This document shows positions 62,870-64,000 of a stretch of 64,000 nucleotides of DNA, piece after piece. The stretch covers positions 28,914,771 to 28,978,770 of the forward strand of contig NC_081543.1 in NCBI RefSeq assembly GCF_901000735.1. The letters run 5' to 3'. The notes under the pieces were generated by a model. It had not been told where the DNA came from, made no database searches, and was given only the letters and a program-made list of their open reading frames with translations. The position numbers and the translations under genes are program-made. Origin of the DNA: Corylus avellana. Its lineage: Eukaryota; Streptophyta; Magnoliopsida; Fagales; Betulaceae. Every line of letters begins with the position of its first letter. The first letter of the stretch is position 1.

Positions 62870-63357
62870 GAGAAAAATTCACTTTTACCTTAAGTTTTAA
62901 AATTTTTTCAATTCGAACCTCAATGTTTTAAAATTGGCAATATACTCCCTTGATGTTTCAAAAATTTTTAATTCAGACCTTCCGTTACTAATTTCTATCT
63001 AATTGGACGGAAATCATCACATATGCGTCTTACGTGGAATTTTGATGCTGCATTTTATTCCAATTTTGCCTTCATTAAAACCTATAAAATTACGTAATTA
63101 CCCTAATTAAAACTTATGAATTGAGGGTAATTACATAATTTCATAGGTTTTAATGAGGGCAAAATTGGAATAGAGGGCATTAAAATCCGACGTAAGACGT
63201 ACGTGAGATGATTTCCGTCCAATTAAGTGAAAATTAGTAACAAAGGGTCTAAATTAAAATTTTTTGAAATATTAGGAGTGTACATTGCCAATTTTTAAAC
63301 ATTGGAGTTTGAATTAAAAAACTTTTAAAATTTTAGAGGGTAAAGTGAATTTAACCC
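62870..63357. mobile_element. Foldback MULE-like element (488 bp) with 9-bp target duplication
   Basis: Almost the whole element is a hairpin: the left half (AATTCACTTTTACC... CGGAAATCATC... CCAATTTTGCC...) is mirrored by the right half (GGCAAAATTGG... GATGATTTCCGTCC-like... GGTAAAGTGAATT). ATTAATTAA flanks both sides (62861-62869 and 63358-63366). The arms are about 230 bases. It is non-coding. Confidence 0.8.
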
Positions 63358-63366
63358 ATTAATTAA

Positions 63367-64000
63367 AGATGTAGATGAGAGAGATGTGGTAACGTGGAGT
63401 TGATGAAAAGGTTTGAGATGAGAGAGACTATGGAGTTAGAGGGAGTTACGTTTTTAAAAAATTGTAATTTAAAAATGCAGATTTTAAATGCCAAATTTTT
63501 ATTTTGCCAAACGCTGACTTTTTAAAATCTCAAGCCAACCCTTATTCAATATTTTAACTTAAAAAAAATCTTCCTTATTTATTTATTTTTTAATTTTTTA
63601 GCTATCACTTTTAACTATTTATTTTCATTATTTCATTTAAATATTCATTTTGAAAAATTTGTTTATTCTTTATTTGAGAGAAAATAGAATGTTGCATATT
63701 TTTAATTTTTAATTTTAATTTTAATTTTAAAAAAACATTTGGTGATTGTTTTGACTCTTGAGCATCATAGCGGCTTACCAAATATTTCAGCATTTCGGTG
63801 TACGTTTGGTCCCATTTTAGCATCTTGGCTATCCAGCTGGATGAGAATGTTCTAAGGTCTCTTTTTTTAAGGTTTTTTGTGACCACTGATTATTATTGTC
63901 GTTTTGAGGTTTTAGAATGATGATTTAAGGCTTTAAGGTAGTGAGAGTTTGGTTATTTTTGTGTGTTAAATATTTATGGTTTGTTTTGGTTGAGGGCCAA
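63367..64000. other. Spacer at the right edge, no supported gene
   Basis: AT-rich sequence with repeated TTAATTTTTAATTTTAATTT near 63700-63730. No coding signal. Confidence 0.5.

Noticed and set aside
1..64000. CRISPR arrays, operons, phage or bacterial features
   Set aside because: The tandem repeats present (45-bp and 127-bp arrays) have no unique spacers of constant length, and the genes are plant genes split by introns.

Overview
The window is nuclear DNA of a dicot plant, probably a woody rosid. It is AT-rich, its genes carry many introns with GT-AG borders, its introns and spacers are long and full of transposon relics, and its proteins match eudicot families closely. A Fagales-like origin is only a guess from the look of the repeats. 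There are five convincing genes. From left to right they are: a MINDY-family deubiquitinase (minus strand, 12 coding exons), a MADS-box factor of the SOC1/AGL14/AGL19 group (plus, 7 exons), a STAY-GREEN magnesium dechelatase (plus, 4 exons), and two tandem copies of FIZZY-RELATED/CCS52A, the Cdh1-type activator of the anaphase-promoting complex (minus, at least 9 exons each). I rebuilt the exon joins by hand, and every join given keeps the reading frame.

From memory, Arabidopsis chromosome 4 holds the same neighbours (a DUF544/MINDY gene, AGL19, NYE1/SGR1 and FZR2), and its paralogous block holds AGL14, NYE2 and FZR1. The window therefore looks like a conserved block with a local FZR2 duplication. 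The block bears on development and ageing (flowering, chlorophyll loss, endoreduplication), but nothing suggests the genes work as one unit.

Layout: 1-2.5 kb, no gene; 2.5-13.9 kb, MINDY gene with a dead LINE in intron 4 and a tandem duplication in intron 1; 13.9-26.5 kb, repeat-rich spacer (LTR-like pieces, MITEs, a retroposon-like segment); 26.5-34.2 kb, MADS gene with MITE-laden introns; 34.2-41.3 kb, spacer with MITEs and an old 1.3-1.9 kb tandem segmental duplication; 41.5-42.8 kb, STAY-GREEN; 44.5-49.6 kb, FZR copy A; 49.8-55.3 kb, a transposon cluster (988-bp foldback element, LINE RNase H fragment, tRNA-derived SINE, and a 3.1-kb Pack-MULE-like element holding an LTR retrotransposon and a TCP-gene fragment); 55.5-60.8 kb, FZR copy B; 61-64 kb, spacer with another foldback element.

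The most interesting parts are the Pack-MULE-like composite, the divergence of FZR copy B, and a perfect 127-bp triplication in copy B that creates extra splice acceptors and two potential in-frame 36-nt micro-exons. No operon, CRISPR array or canonical tRNA/rRNA gene was seen.
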